A stretch of DNA of 64,000 nucleotides, taken from the NCBI GenBank assembly GCA_949317995.1, contig OX439037.1:17410324-17474323 (forward strand), written 5' to 3'. The position numbers were made by a program, and so were the translations under genes. The notes under the pieces are model-generated. The model was given only the letters and a program-made list of their open reading frames with translations. It did no database searches and was not told the origin of the DNA. Origin of the DNA: Acholoe squamosa (Eukaryota; Annelida; Polychaeta; Phyllodocida; Polynoidae). The stretch's first letter is position 1. Each line of letters starts with the position of its first letter. Below, piece after piece: positions 35,150-46,580 of this stretch.

Positions 35150-36189
35150 ATGCTTACGTAGCTTTGCTCCAGTCTTTCTTCTGGCTGGGTCAGGTGGGTG
35201 TCGCCATACATGTCTAACAGCCAGGTAGGGAGCTTCCCTGTGCGGGTGCTCGCGATTTCCGCCGTCTCGATGTCTGCAGCTTCTTGCTCGAGACGCATCA
35301 TCACTGATCCTACATCCTACCTTCTGTCAGCGTACTGTATAGTACCGACCACCTGGCCTTTCTCCAGGACAATGTCTCGATTCAGTGGATTACAGACGGG
35401 AAACACTGTTCGACGGACATTGCTGACAAGGGCAGCCTCACCAACCAACCCAAAACTTCTCAGAGTTTTCAGGTCGGGTTCGACTATGCCCTGTCGGTCT
35501 CTTTTCAGACCGTCGGATTTTACCAAGACATCGCACCGATGTCTGGCAGGTATCCTAGTGGTCTGTGCTACTGAGGCTATCGATGACACTCTCTTCAGTT
35601 TACACTGATGGTGCTCTTCTACCGGCTCGGTCATGACCAATTGACCCGTCCTTGGGTTCAGGATCATACCGTATAATGCCGCGAAGTCGAGCCCCAGAAT
35701 GCCATCGTCAGCCACATCGGCCACTATTGGGCTAAACACATAGTGGGTCGATGCGACCTTAAGAGGTAGAACCAATCGACCATAGGTCCGCATTTCGGCT
35801 CCAGACGCAGTGCACGCCGTTATTCCCTCGTAGAGATTATCTGACGGCACTACTAACGTTTTCGCGAGTTCCCGAGAGACAATGGTGTGGCTGGCACCAG
35901 TATCTATTAGGAAGTCTAGAGAACGCCCTCGAATCTCCGCAGACAGGTACCATTGTTTCCCCGACAAGGGGGCGGTTCCTGCTAGCATTCTCAACCCTAC
36001 GTCAGTACTCAGATCGATCCCTCTCTTCTTCAGAAAAGAGAGACAGGGATCATCTGAGGAAAGCTCTGTTGCGCAGACTCTGGCCAGCTGCCGCATCAGG
36101 GCTTCTCTCCCGGCGTCGACTTTCACTTTCGATCCAGTCGAACCCTCGACCTCGAAGTTTGGGCTGCCAGCGCCCTGTTCCTTGGCCAT
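35116..36189 (-). pseudogene. Gypsy aspartic protease region
   Basis: The 290-codon frame at 35317-36189 has the retropepsin signature FLIDTGASHTIVS and the downstream DGILGLDFAALYG, as in Ty3/gypsy proteases. After its stop a shifted frame (35116-35304) links to the RT start, so at least one indel separates protease from RT. Confidence 0.9.
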
Positions 36190-36572
36190 TGATGCTTTTT
36201 CTACACCAACATCTTCGGAACCCGACCGGTGATCAACCAGTGCTGCTGTGGTAAAGGGCTTGGACGGCCCTACCGGGACCTTACGTAGTTCCCTCGAATC
36301 TACTGTCTTCTGATCAGGAGTGCCAGAGGTGCTGATACCTTGGCTTTTCGATGGTCGGGGAGCTTGATTGCCACGTCGAGCCGCCCGCCTCAGTTTTCCG
36401 TCGCGTCAGGTGGTATTCCTTTAATCGGCTCGGGGCAAGTTCGTGCGAAATGCCCCTGCTTCTTGCAGTTCCAACACTTGGCGTCGGACGGAGGGGTACT
36501 CGGCTTCTCCGAGCTAGTAACAGGGGCATCCCCTCCCTCAATAACCCTGAGTAAATTCTTCAATTGACTCAC
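36190..36572 (-). pseudogene. Gag zinc-knuckle segment, out of frame
   Basis: The frame 36390-36572 encodes a CCHC knuckle, CWNCKKQGHFARTC, characteristic of gypsy nucleocapsid. It follows Gag directly but in another frame, which indicates either programmed frameshifting or decay. The rest to 36190 is broken sequence leading into protease. Confidence 0.85.
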
Positions 36573-38254
36573 GAGAAGGTCTGTTCCTGTACCTTGGGTT
36601 TGGAGGCCTTGTTTGGTGTTTTCGATTTACCAGCGGATTTCTGACTTTTCTTAGTCTTACTCCCCGCCCCGGGCTTCGAGTATGAGGACACTTCCCCCTG
36701 TCCCTTCTCGACCAAAGCGGCGTCGGCCGACGCCGACAATGCATTTGTCGAGGTAGGATTCACCAACTTCGGCAGGAGTTGTCGTTTCCGCAACAACTCG
36801 TCTGCCAAGTCCATGAGATCCTTGAGGGACATGTAAGTGCGCCATTCTCGAAGAACGTCTTGTTGTAAATCAACGTCATACAATCCTCCTATGAACAACT
36901 GGTTGACTTTGGTTATGAGCCATTCAACCGAGAAGTCCACACCTGGATAGGCATCGCCGGCAAGACGTCTCAAAGCAAAGCCATAGGCTCTAATGCTTTC
37001 GTTCTTGCCCTGGCGTCTCTTCTCCATTGTGACAATGGGATCTTGGAGGCTAGAAGTCATGGCTTCTGTTACCATGTCGACCAGTCCATCCAAAGTCCCA
37101 TCTCCATGCTCCTCCCATAGCCACACAGTATCAGCTGCGGGGCCATTTTGGAGTAACATGAGGAGTTGAGCTAATGCCATACTCGAGGTCCACACATTTA
37201 CTCGACGGACGTGATTGAATCCGTGGTACCAACGGAGCCAATCATCCTTCCATGTAAATGGAGGGCACTCGACTGACCTAGTTCGGGCTGGTTCATGCCC
37301 GAGAGAGATATTTTCAAACATTCTGCTTGATCTCCTGACCTGATCAAGAGCGAATGTTGTACCTCTTCTAGGTATTTGATGGTCCATCCCCATGTTTCTC
37401 ATAGTCGTGTCTGCACGACTATGATTCATCCCCCAGGGGTTACCGGAATCGGCGTCACTCAGGTGCGAAGCCTTGAACCTGATATCCCTATATTTGGGTG
37501 GATCAACATGTTGTTGGGTCGTGGTAGGGGTCGAGAACTGCCCGATCACTCCACTTAGACCATTGGTGCCCGGCATCGAAGGAGCTGGTTGGTTCCGACG
37601 TGACCTCGAATCCACTTTCGAGATGTCGTCGATTGCCCCTACCATTCTATCTATCTCAGCCTGCTGTTTTGAACGTTCCGCCTGTCTTAATTCCGACACT
37701 AGGAATTCCAGGCGGGCATGTTCGGGCTTCGAGAGATCTCGTTGCTCGCTGATGGCAAAGAGCTGCTTGACCTCCTTCATGGCACGATCAAGCCACTCTC
37801 TGTAGTCAGGGTTTTCGACTAGGTCCTCTTGAGTGGCAACTCTAGTAGTGCTGCATTCACTACTTTGTTGCTTCTCTCGAAGTCTAGCGGCACGCAATTC
37901 CGATTCCGTCTGCTCCTTCAGACGTTCCTCGAGTGCGAGTTCATCACCAACTTCTTTATTCACCCTGGCTTCATCAGCCTTCCTGCGAGACAATATCTCT
38001 CGTCGGAGCTTATCCATTTCTCCACGCATGGCTCCCAGAGTATCCGAATCCTTCTGATCTTTCAGTGATTGGGCTACTAGGGATTCAGATTTCAAGGAAT
38101 TAAGCTCGGCCTCGTGCCTCGCTTTTTGTTCCATTAGAATCTGATACTCCGCCATTTTGTTTGCGTGTTCGATTCGTTCCTCACAGCGACGACGCATTTC
38201 TGCCTCGTCCCTGGCTAGAGCATCCTCGTCACCTTCATCCAAATGACCCTGCAT
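36569..38254 (-). CDS. gag: Gypsy Gag (561 codons)
   Basis: The first ~200 residues are strongly charged and heptad-like (ARDEAEMRRRCEERIEHANK onwards), predicting a long coiled coil. The capsid-like part around residues 330-500 includes WKDDWLRWYHGFNHV and ESIRAYGFALRRLAG, typical of retrotransposon Gag. The Lys-rich C-terminus ends just before the out-of-frame knuckle. It starts about 60 bases after the 5' LTR, just beyond the primer-binding site. Gag packages the element RNA. The frame itself is open. Confidence 0.9.
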   Translation of the reverse strand: MQGHLDEGDEDALARDEAEMRRRCEERIEHANKMAEYQILMEQKARHEAELNSLKSESLVAQSLKDQKDSDTLGAMRGEMDKLRREILSRRKADEARVNKEVGDELALEERLKEQTESELRAARLREKQQSSECSTTRVATQEDLVENPDYREWLDRAMKEVKQLFAISEQRDLSKPEHARLEFLVSELRQAERSKQQAEIDRMVGAIDDISKVDSRSRRNQPAPSMPGTNGLSGVIGQFSTPTTTQQHVDPPKYRDIRFKASHLSDADSGNPWGMNHSRADTTMRNMGMDHQIPRRGTTFALDQVRRSSRMFENISLGHEPARTRSVECPPFTWKDDWLRWYHGFNHVRRVNVWTSSMALAQLLMLLQNGPAADTVWLWEEHGDGTLDGLVDMVTEAMTSSLQDPIVTMEKRRQGKNESIRAYGFALRRLAGDAYPGVDFSVEWLITKVNQLFIGGLYDVDLQQDVLREWRTYMSLKDLMDLADELLRKRQLLPKLVNPTSTNALSASADAALVEKGQGEVSSYSKPGAGSKTKKSQKSAGKSKTPNKASKPKVQEQTFS

Positions 38255-38300
38255 GTCGAACTTAAGCTCGCAGTACCTATGCAGACTAAAGTTAACAACT

Positions 38301-38313
38301 GGTCACGGCACCA
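38301..38313 (-). other. Primer-binding site (tRNA-His type)
   Basis: On the minus strand TGGTGCCGTGACC begins one base inside the 5' LTR. It is complementary to the 3' end of animal tRNA-His (which ends CACGGCACCA). The assignment uses remembered tRNA sequence. Confidence 0.75.
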
Positions 38314-38314
38314 G

Positions 38315-38782
38315 TGTAGTGTTCTACCCCTCGATGTTCAATCGAATCTTTCGATAAACAACGAAGAACAACTATTCAGGTTCCAGTTAAAACTTTATTG
38401 TCTAATAACACATAGGCATCAGCCGTTCTCGATCACAGTTACAGGTCGCAGAGTTTGAACTCTATAACAGGTTCGACACTAGGCCTTCTAGTGTCTACAG
38501 TTGATATTCCACATACACCCCCTCTGTGCAGCAGCACAGAGGAGTACTAGAATATGGTAGCCGGGCAGCCGCCAACCATCGCTCACGATGGTCAGTCGGG
38601 GCTGGACTGACCTTGAGGAAGGCCGTACAACGGCATTATATACACCGGAGTCGAGGGCCACGTGACCAAGTGGTGATGTGGCGCTGGACTCCAGCGCCCC
38701 CAGGCGTCGGGTAATAGAGGTGCTCTCGACGTCGCCCACGAGGACCACGAAGGTACCTCGAAGACGACGCGGGACCACCACA
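38315..38782 (-). repeat. 5' LTR of the gypsy element (468 bp)
   Basis: TGTAGT...CCACCACA with AATG duplicated outside. On the minus strand GTATATAATGCC near 38634-38645 is the likely TATA box. It is about 98% identical to the 3' LTR. Confidence 0.96.
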
Positions 38783-38886
38783 AATGTATCTCAGGCCTTA
38801 TTGCTGCCTAGTATTCCTGGATCTAACTTTATGCATTAATTAAAAAAGATGTGTGTCAGGTCTATCTTCCAATTTCTTACATTTAC

Positions 38887-39172
38887 TCATATCACGAGCC
38901 TTTTCTTTTCTAACCTAACCTTGTAAGCAATTCTTAATGCCCTGTTCTGGATTAATTGTAAATCTTGGGCATATGTTGCTTGGTGGTTGTCCCATATGAT
39001 ATCCGCATAGCCAAATATTGGTAGGATCTTACTTTTATACAATTTAATTGCACCTGGTACATCAAGATATCTCCTAATCTTTGCTAACTGGTGCACCCTA
39101 AACTTGACATTTGATTTGTTTTTTTTTGCCTCTGCTTATCAAAAGAAAATCCATCACCAATCAATACACCAA
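38887..39172 (-). pseudogene. LINE fragment (RT thumb/C-terminal region)
   Basis: The minus-strand frame has RVHQLAKIRRYLDVP-like sequence, KSKILPIFGYADIIW and LQLIQNRALRIAYKV, the classic C-terminal block of CR1/Jockey-type LINE ORF2. Upstream, broken sequence encodes LGVLIGDGFSFDKQ before it is cut by element 4 at 39172. The gypsy element lies 100 bp downstream of it. Confidence 0.85.
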
Positions 39173-39363
39173 GGGCTCCAGAAAATGTCAAATTTTAAGA
39201 AAAAGTGATCAATTTCTTGAACTACCCTTAGACTTTTAAAGTTTTGCATGTCTGTGGAGGAGGTGATAAACCATGAGAATACTAAATATTATGAAGTTAG
39301 GATTTTTCCATAATTTTCTATTTTTGAGATCAAAATGCATATGATTTAATGATAAAAAAGGGT

Positions 39364-40545
39364 TTTACGTTCATCAGATCTGATTAAATGAGCTAAAATT
39401 GTGAAAAAATGTTTTTTAAAATAAATACCATGAAATATATTCTCTGGATCCTGATAGAGATGTGTCTCTTACATGCCCATAATATCATTTATATTTTTTT
39501 TTCCTTTTGTTTCTACATCTCTTGTGTCATAATTAAGATATCAGGTAAATTGAAAAAAGGGTGTATTCAATCTGAATACATATCAAAATCCTTGTAAACA
39601 ACAAAAAGAATATAATTTTACACAATGCTCCACTAATTGAGAATAGGAAATTACTGTATTCACTTGTATTGGCTATGCCTAAAGATATTTTTTTGATCTA
39701 CTTATGCATTATAAAGGATTTTCTCTTCGATAAGTGCATATTCTAAATCCGCTGAACGTAATATTTTTGGGAAAATGAGAAAATATTATGAAATATCTCC
39801 TAAAAGAACATAATTATCCAAAAGATTCATATCCCATAATGATTACAATGATTTTCTCAGCCATGCTGTTTGTTTAAAATTTCCTTAATGGATAATTTTT
39901 GCCATATGTATGCTATCATCAGTTTATCCGATAAACGTAACAGGCCGATGAACTTAACACAATGAAAAATAAGGAAAAAGGTATCAAATATCTGCCTGAA
40001 AAACAAGTTGATACAGTGAGGAAGTCAAAGGTTTACCTTGGTTATATGCAATATCATCATACTTAGAGCCATTATTGAAATTTCCCCATTTCAAAAATAT
40101 CTGATGAACGTAACATCACTTGAAATAAGGGACATGTAGCTTTGGTCTTAATGGATAATATAGAAATTATACAAATATTCTTATGAATTTTGAGTAGAAT
40201 TGTCATGTTAATGACACAAATGTGACCTACTAAATTGGGTTGCTCAAAAATATATACAACTACAAAATATCTTATATTGCATTAATGCTTCAAATGATCT
40301 GATGAATGTAACATAAATCTGATGAACGTTACATAAATCTGATTAACGTAACACTTATGATTGTGTTCATGTTACAGAAGAATGATAATCTACATTGACA
40401 AAAATCTTACACTAGCTCATGCAGTGCACTACTAGGGTACCCAATTGATATTTGTTTTCATTCTTCTAGAAGAATTAGGCATATTACAGCCAAATCATCT
40501 ATGTGAATCCGATGAACATAACATCAATCTGATGAACATTACATC
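39364..40545. repeat. Element 4 repeated word (about ten copies)
   Basis: Variants of AATCTGATGAACGTAACAT occur near 39364 (reverse), 39745, 39925, 39943, 40097, 40298, 40317, 40337, 40507 and 40527. Three are in tandem at 40298-40353. Substitutions concentrate at the CpG (AACGT to AATGT or AACAT), as expected for methylation decay. Confidence 0.88.
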
Positions 40546-41164
40546 ACCATTTAGTGTCATTTATCATACTTTTAATTGGAATTTCAAAAATCAAATGATA
40601 TGTTGCTGTTGAGCCCCAAATTATCCCTCGGAAACCTAAGCGGTTCCGGAAACCTACGAGAGGTGGAGTCATGCATGCACAGTCAGTTCAGGAAAACGCG
40701 GCATCAACAACAGTCAGTTCTTACAGTTCACCACTGTTTAGCCTGGTAAGTACAGTTCTCCTTGTTATTTAGTATTCCTGCTTCAGGGAACCTTTATGAA
40801 AGTACTCTGCAGCCCTTGTTTCCCCCCGGAACCTTGGACGTTCAGCAGAAACTTAATTATTTAGGATTTTGAGTGCCTCCCGCCTGGATCGACCCCGGGA
40901 ACTAGGTCATTGTGGCGTCCTTCTCCCTAGGCTGTCCCAGCTCTGGACCAACCTGCAACCCCTGGTGCCAAACTGTCCAGTTTTACACTAATCAGAGCCT
41001 TAATGATCGATTTGCTGCCCCCCGGCAGCTCACAGATCAGTCTAGGAGGAGTTATTCGCCCTGGTAGCCTCTAAATTGCTCACATTCGCTAAGAAATCGC
41101 TCAGTTGACCTCGTCCCCCGACGACCTGAGCTGGAACGACACCCCTTACGCATGGCCGAGCCAG

Positions 41165-41465
41165 ACCCTCGCCGCCGTGGCCGAGCGGGTTAAGGCGCTG
41201 GAATAGTTCCTCCATTCGCCGTCTTTTGGGGCGGGCTCCACTGTACATCTGGACGTCGCGGGTTCGAATCCTGCTGGCAGCGCAGTAAGGCGCACAGACG
41301 CGTTCCGCTGTCGGAAAATGCAGGTTCGAACCCCACCCTCGGCGCACTTCAGGACGCCGTGGGTTTGAATCCTGCTGCCGGCGCAGTTAGGCGCACAGAC
41401 GCGAGCCAGACCTTTACCGCCGTGTACATCAGGAGATCGTGGGTTCGAATCCTGTTATGAGACAG
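41165..41465 (+). repeat. tRNA-derived (SINE-like) sequences in the DIRS leader
   Basis: GTGGCCGAGCGGGTTAAGGC is a pol III A box as in Ser/Leu tRNAs, followed by B boxes GGTTCGAATCC at about 41260, 41325 (GGTTCGAACCC), 41360 (GGTTTGAATCC) and 41440. No tRNA can fold fully, because the anticodon region is disrupted and long. This looks like a tRNA-derived SINE or degenerate tRNA cluster. Confidence 0.7.
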
Positions 41466-41552
41466 TTATAACTATATAATAGAAAACTTTAATTGTAGAA
41501 GTATTGGTTTCTTCAATTTACTAATAGAGCCTTCTCTGCTTGTTTACAGAAA

Positions 41553-42714
41553 ATGAGTGGAAGGAAGACCGGTAGGTGTGCTACCCGTAGCCATGCTATG
41601 AGTGACACAAGCTCCACCGATGTTGACGCCGCCACCGAGACGCTGGTGACGACGAACCCTAGCAACAACACCACTGACACCCAAGGTGTCGGGGCTGGGG
41701 GCAACACGGCGACACCAACGCCGTTCGACCTCTCGGCCATATTTCAGGTTCCCAACTCGGGTATGTTCATGGGCCAGATGCTGTCATGAATGATGATGCT
41801 GATGATGCAGGGTCAGGCTCAGGCCACGACCCAGGAAGAGGAAGACACGGCTGAAGTTATGGAACCAGAACCAGCAGCTTCTAAGGCACTGCCACCGGGC
41901 AAGCTTCATTACCTGATGACGGTGAGGATCGTCAAGGAGAAGGAGAAGTCCAAGAAAGGGAAGGAGCTCTTGCCACTAGTGAGTGACCTCCTCGGGTCGC
42001 TCTTCTCTGAGAAGAGGACATGGGCGGACCTCGACCTCGTTCACGGGTCGTATCCGCAGCCAGACAACGCGGCCAAGCTAGTAGCACCTGACCTGGAGCC
42101 TGCACTGCAGGCACTGCTGAACAGGCTGGGCAGCGCTGAATACCTTAAGAGGGATGAAGCGCTGAAGAAGCTCCAGATGCATCTGGTGAAAGCGATGTTA
42201 GCTTTCCAGCCAGTAATCAAACTGTGGCTCTCTCGAGGATAGTCGGACTCTAAGTTGGATGACTGCGGATAGTCATTCATAGATGGCATGCAGCTGATCG
42301 TCAGCACGATCAACACTCGCCGAAAGGATCTCCTCAAGCTGGTCATCATGCCCATGTATGGGGAACACCTCCTGAAGAAAGCAGGCAACGATCCTAAATA
42401 CCTGCACGGTGGTAACCTTGAAAAGGCCATCAAGGAAGTGGATGCAGTCCATAAGATGGCGGAGAAAAATCCCAGCCGAAGACCGCCCCCGGGAAGGCCA
42501 AGCCCGCTCCGAAGCCGCAGCAACGAAGGCCGTACCCACCAAATGGCCTAACAACGCTCAAATGGCTATGGCCATGCAGGGGATGAATTTCCCCCGAATG
42601 CCCATAGTCTTCCCGCAGATGGGCTACAATATGGCACCCCGGTTCAGCGCCCCACGCAACCCTCGGCCCCCGGCCCCACCCGCTGCAGCAGCCGGAAAGA
42701 AGCCGGGTTTTTAG
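41553..42714 (+). pseudogene. DIRS Gag-like ORF, broken
   Basis: The frame starts MSGRKTGRCATRSH at 41553, hits a stop at 41787, and continues (41790-42242) with an acidic segment and a helical region (KGKELLPLVSDLLGSLFSEK, LEPALQALLNRLGS). After a stop and a frameshift, 42288-42714 adds MQLIVSTINTRRKDLLKLV and a Pro-rich basic tail. Position and composition match the first ORF of DIRS/Ngaro elements. At least two lesions. Confidence 0.75.
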
Positions 42715-42725
42715 AAATAGGGCCC

Positions 42726-44480
42726 TTGGAGGAGCAGGCAAGTCCCCTTACATTTATTCACACTGCTAAAAACCTTGTAGCTGGGAGCATATCGAGATTT
42801 GTCAGCCAGTGGGTGGGAATAACTAGAGACCCCTGGGTACTGGGCATGGTGAAAGGGATTTCCATACCGTTCGAAGACCTCGTACCCTGTCAGGACAGAA
42901 TGCCCTTCCCTTATGTCTTAGGCCCTGATAAGGAGGTCCATGTCAACAAAGAAATAACCAAATTGCTGGACAAAGGGGTAGTAAAAATGGTCGAACCGAC
43001 AGAGGGTCAATTCATCTCAAATGTCTTTGTCAGGCCAAAACCAAATGGTGACTTTAGACTCATTTTAGATCTCTCGAAAATGAACGAATCGGTTAAGTAT
43101 GAACATTTTAAAATGATCAGCCTGAATACAGCGATAGAGATGATGAGACCCAGCTGTTACATGTCGTCCATTGACCTTAAAGACGTTTATTACTCTGTAT
43201 TAGTCAGAGATGAAGATAGGAAGATTCCTTTGGAACGATAACCTCTATGAATTCCAAGCTATGCCCAATGGGCTAGCTTGTGCCCCTCGCATATTCACTA
43301 AGATTCTTACCCCAGTGTTCTCCAATCTCAGGGAGATGGGACATGAGTGTTTCCAGTACATACATGATTCTTTCGTACTGGGGGAAACAGAGGCACAATG
43401 CAGGGAGACGACCGACAAACTAGCCCAAGAACTAGATAGGTTGGGGTTCGTAGTGCATACAGGGAAATCAGTTTTTGAGCCTACGCGGAATCTAATTTTC
43501 CTAGGGTTCCACCTAGACTCTGTCACTATGACAGTCCGGCCTACTAAAGAGAAGGTTGAAAAATTCACCATGGCTATCTGGAACCTAGCCAATACTGATG
43601 ACCCCTACACGATCAGGGACATAGCGGGGATTGTGAGCCTCATGACTTCTCTCTCGCCGGGTGTCCAATATGGCCCGGCACACATAAAGGGTCTAGAAAG
43701 AGAAAAGAACCTTGCCCTTGAAAGGCACAAGGGCAACTTCGATTCACCCATGGTTATTGGCGAGGAAGGTTTAGAGGATATCAGTTGGTGGCTGGAACAC
43801 CTCCCCACAGCTTCCAAGCGCATTCGAAATGAGGGGGCAGACTTTGAAATCATAACAGATGCCTCTGGTACAGGGTGGGGTGCCCACAGGGGTGCCACTT
43901 CCACCAAAGGTATTTGGAAGGAGGAGGAGGTAGACCTCCACAGTAACATTCATGAGCTAACAGCCATTAAATTAGGCCTGAAGCACTAGTGGCAGAGAAC
44001 AGGGTCAATGTGAAAATAAGAACTGACAACACTACATCACTGGCTTATGTCAGAAAAATGGGTGGGGTTAAGTCTGAACCATGCAATAAGATAGCCAAAG
44101 AAATTTGGGAATGGTGTGAAGAACAGGACATTTGGCTAACAATAAACCACATCCCGGGGAAGGACAACGTCCTGGCTGACTACCTATCTAGACACTTCTC
44201 GCATGACCTAGAGTGGGAACTAAGTGAAAAGATTTTCAAAAAGGTGTGTAATATCTTTAGCAAGCCTGAAATAGATCTCTTCGCTTCTCAGTTAGGCGCC
44301 TGGGAAATTGACGCTATGTCAATAACTTGGATGAATAACTATATGTACATTTTTCCTCCTTTCAGCCTCTTGGGGCCCGTGATACAGCGGATCCGGCTGG
44401 AGCGGGTGAGAGCCATCCTGATAACACCAGACTGGCCGGGACAGCCCTGGTACGGCAGACTACAGCGGTCCGGGTGGTGA
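42726..44480 (+). pseudogene. DIRS reverse transcriptase, RNase H and methyltransferase-like region
   Basis: RT motifs run across two overlapping frames (42726-43241 and 43210-43989): NVFVRPKPNGDFRLILDLSKMN, SIDLKDVYYSV, then MPNGLACAPRIFTK. The catalytic box reads YIHDS instead of YxDD, so the first catalytic Asp is replaced by His. RNase H follows (ITDASGTGWGAH ... DNTTSLAYVRKMGG, IPGKDNVLADYLSR), split by a stop at 43989. The end has EIDLFASQLGAWEIDA and FPPFSLL, the linker typical of DIRS elements. Inactive. Confidence 0.92.
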
Positions 44481-44539
44481 ATGCTCAGGTTTAGGAAGGC
44501 CAAGGGCAACCTCTGTCATCCGGGGAAGCCGGCCAACAA

Positions 44540-45480
44540 AGAGTGACTGTCGGTGACCCCGCTCTTGGCATTTCGGACATTCTAAGAGCAGAACTGTCTC
44601 ACCAGGGATTTGATGGCCACACCATCGAACTTATCACACAAGCCCGTAGGCCCGCCACACGGAAGACGTACAACACATACCTTCGTAAGTGGTACGCCTT
44701 CTGTGCGGAGCCTGACACATGAATCCTCCAACCGGCGATCCAACGAGTGTGCAAGTTCCTGGTGAAACTGGCCAAAGACAAAAACGGCTACACCGCGCTA
44801 AACGCTGTTTGTTGTGTGCTCTTGGCCATTCTGGGCGACTTCCAAGGCCAATCAGTGGGCCAGCACCCCTATGTAAAGCTGCTTCCGAAGGGGGCTTATG
44901 AGATGAATCCACCAGCCCCTAGATACCAGGAGTTCTGGGATGTGAGGAGGGTTCTAGACCTCCTACAAACCTGGGACAATGGCACCACCGCACTCAGGGA
45001 GCTCTCCATGAAACTGGCCACTTTGCTCCTCTTAGTCACATCACAAAGAGGCCAGACCATCGTCAACCTTTCCATCCAAGATCTGAAAATGGGCGACAAG
45101 GTGGTATTCAAAATGACAAGGCTCCTAAAGTCTAACAGGTTGGCGGACCCCCTCAACACGATAGTCCTGAGGAAGTTCGACCAGAACCCTAGGGTGTGCG
45201 TTGTTAGGTGCCTAGAAGAGTACCTGAAACACACCCAAAACAAAAAGAAAAGAGCGACAAAAAACTCTTGGTCAGCTTGGTCTCGCGATACACTCAGCCG
45301 TTGGATCATGGTCGTGCTTAAAAAGGCTGGTATTGATGTCAACCAATACAAGCTTCACTCCACCAGAGGGGCCTCTGCCTCAGGCATCCTTAAAGTTGGA
45401 GGCAGGCGGAGTCTTTCATGAAGTACTACCACAAACCAATCAAGGACGTGGTAGGGGGAAATGCGCTCCTCGAACAGTGA
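44540..45480 (+). pseudogene. DIRS tyrosine recombinase
   Basis: Conserved residues are visible: the first Arg in TSQRGQTIVNL (about 45040), HSTRGASAS (His and second Arg, about 45355), and the nucleophile Tyr in MKYYHKP (about 45420), the last after a frameshift. It would integrate the circular DNA copy. The N-terminal part (SHQGFDGHTIEL, about 44600) is broken by stops near 44720. Confidence 0.9.
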
Positions 45481-45985
45481 CTGTTTCTAGAGACTAAGAA
45501 ACTACTTATACCACTTCTTTCAAGCAACACCTTGGGTTAAATATAGATTTGATACTAAAAGATTGTGTTTGGTTTTCTGTTGGGGGATTCAATTGCTCTG
45601 AAACTCTTGTAGGTTTCTGGAAACGCTTAGGTTTCCGAGGGATAATTTTGAAATTATTCGAGACTTACCTGTAAGTTGAGGTATAATTAAGATTATACCG
45701 CGGAACCTAGCGGTTCAGGGAATATACGCCCTACCCGCCCTCCCTCAACTTACTTGTAAACTGGTCAAGTGGACATTATTTATAATAATGAAAATAATCA
45801 GGGGGATATGGCCTACACATCCCAGTATATATTCTATCAGTTGTAGGTTTTCATCCCCCAACAGGCTCTTAAGGACTGACTGCGCATGCGCAACTCCACC
45901 TCTCGTATATTCCCTGAACCGCTAAGTTCCCTCGGTATAATTTTAATTATACCTCAACTTACAGGTAAGTCTCGAATAATTTTAA

Positions 45986-46580
45986 AATTATGCACAATGT
46001 CAACTGAATTTTTTCTTTATCTGCCTTATATTTATATAAAAAAACAATTCCCCAAAGAAAACAGCCTTAAAAGGGTCACTTTCCTACCCCTCTTTAGGCC
46101 TCATTTAAGATATTCAGGTTTTTGCACATCTGCTCCAATATATGGGTGTCAGACTTCCCCTTACTGCAAAAAGACTAACGGAATATCATTTTATATATTT
46201 AAATAATCACTTCTTTAAGTAAAAATGTGATATTTTGAGGAAAATTCTATTTCTAAAGATTTTCATCAAATATTGAAATAATTTGAAAATTTTCTTGAAA
46301 ATCAAGGGTGATGTAGAGAAGCATCTATTTAATGGGTCGTATAAATTGCAAAATGGCTAATCATATTGTGAATAGAGAAAAAAAAAAGAATGAAAAAGAT
46401 TGCCTTTTTTATTCAATGTGGGATAATTCTGGAAAAAACAGGGAAAATATAATTAATTTTTTAGTTATTCAATAAGTACTAATTGAGATCTTTGAAACTA
46501 TGCTGTTTATATCAGCTGGAATGATCTTATGACAGAATTATTAAAGAAAACATGACAAATTTGCTTCATGGACATTTTCT
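45986..46580. other. Right arm of element 4
   Basis: AT-rich sequence without a gene between the DIRS end and the right inverted repeat. I could not find the GATGAACGTAAC word here. Confidence 0.5.

Larger units (their letters stand above)
17748..38782 (-). mobile_element. Ty3/gypsy retrotransposon, 21 kb including nested insertions
   Basis: The element lies on the minus strand. It begins (5' LTR) at 38782 and ends (3' LTR) at 17748, and AATG flanks both outer ends (17744-17747 and 38783-38786), as expected for a single integration. The order gag, protease, RT/RNase H, integrase identifies Ty3/gypsy (Metaviridae). Removing element 5, element 1 and the LINE leaves about 11 kb, long for gypsy; the excess is the ORF region 3' of integrase. 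Gag is frameshifted, the RT palm is deleted, and integrase has a stop, a frameshift and a transposon insertion, so it is dead. The two LTRs differ at roughly nine sites plus one 9-bp indel, so insertion was fairly recent. Confidence 0.92.
40618..45985 (+). mobile_element. DIRS-type tyrosine-recombinase retrotransposon
   Basis: The order Gag, RT, RNase H, methyltransferase-like linker and tyrosine recombinase is diagnostic. The left end (AAATTATCCCTCGG onward) and right end share an inverted repeat, including TACGAGAGGTGGAGT and CAGTCAGT. An internal complementary region near 45630-45730 contains the complement of the left end joined to a copy of the right end sequence, the hallmark of DIRS replication through a circle. 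No target duplication is expected. Stops and frameshifts throughout make it inactive. Confidence 0.92.

Noticed and set aside
41171-41282. Functional tRNA-Leu or tRNA-Ser gene
   Set aside because: A and B boxes are good, but the anticodon region is too long and does not fold, and it lies in a retrotransposon leader.
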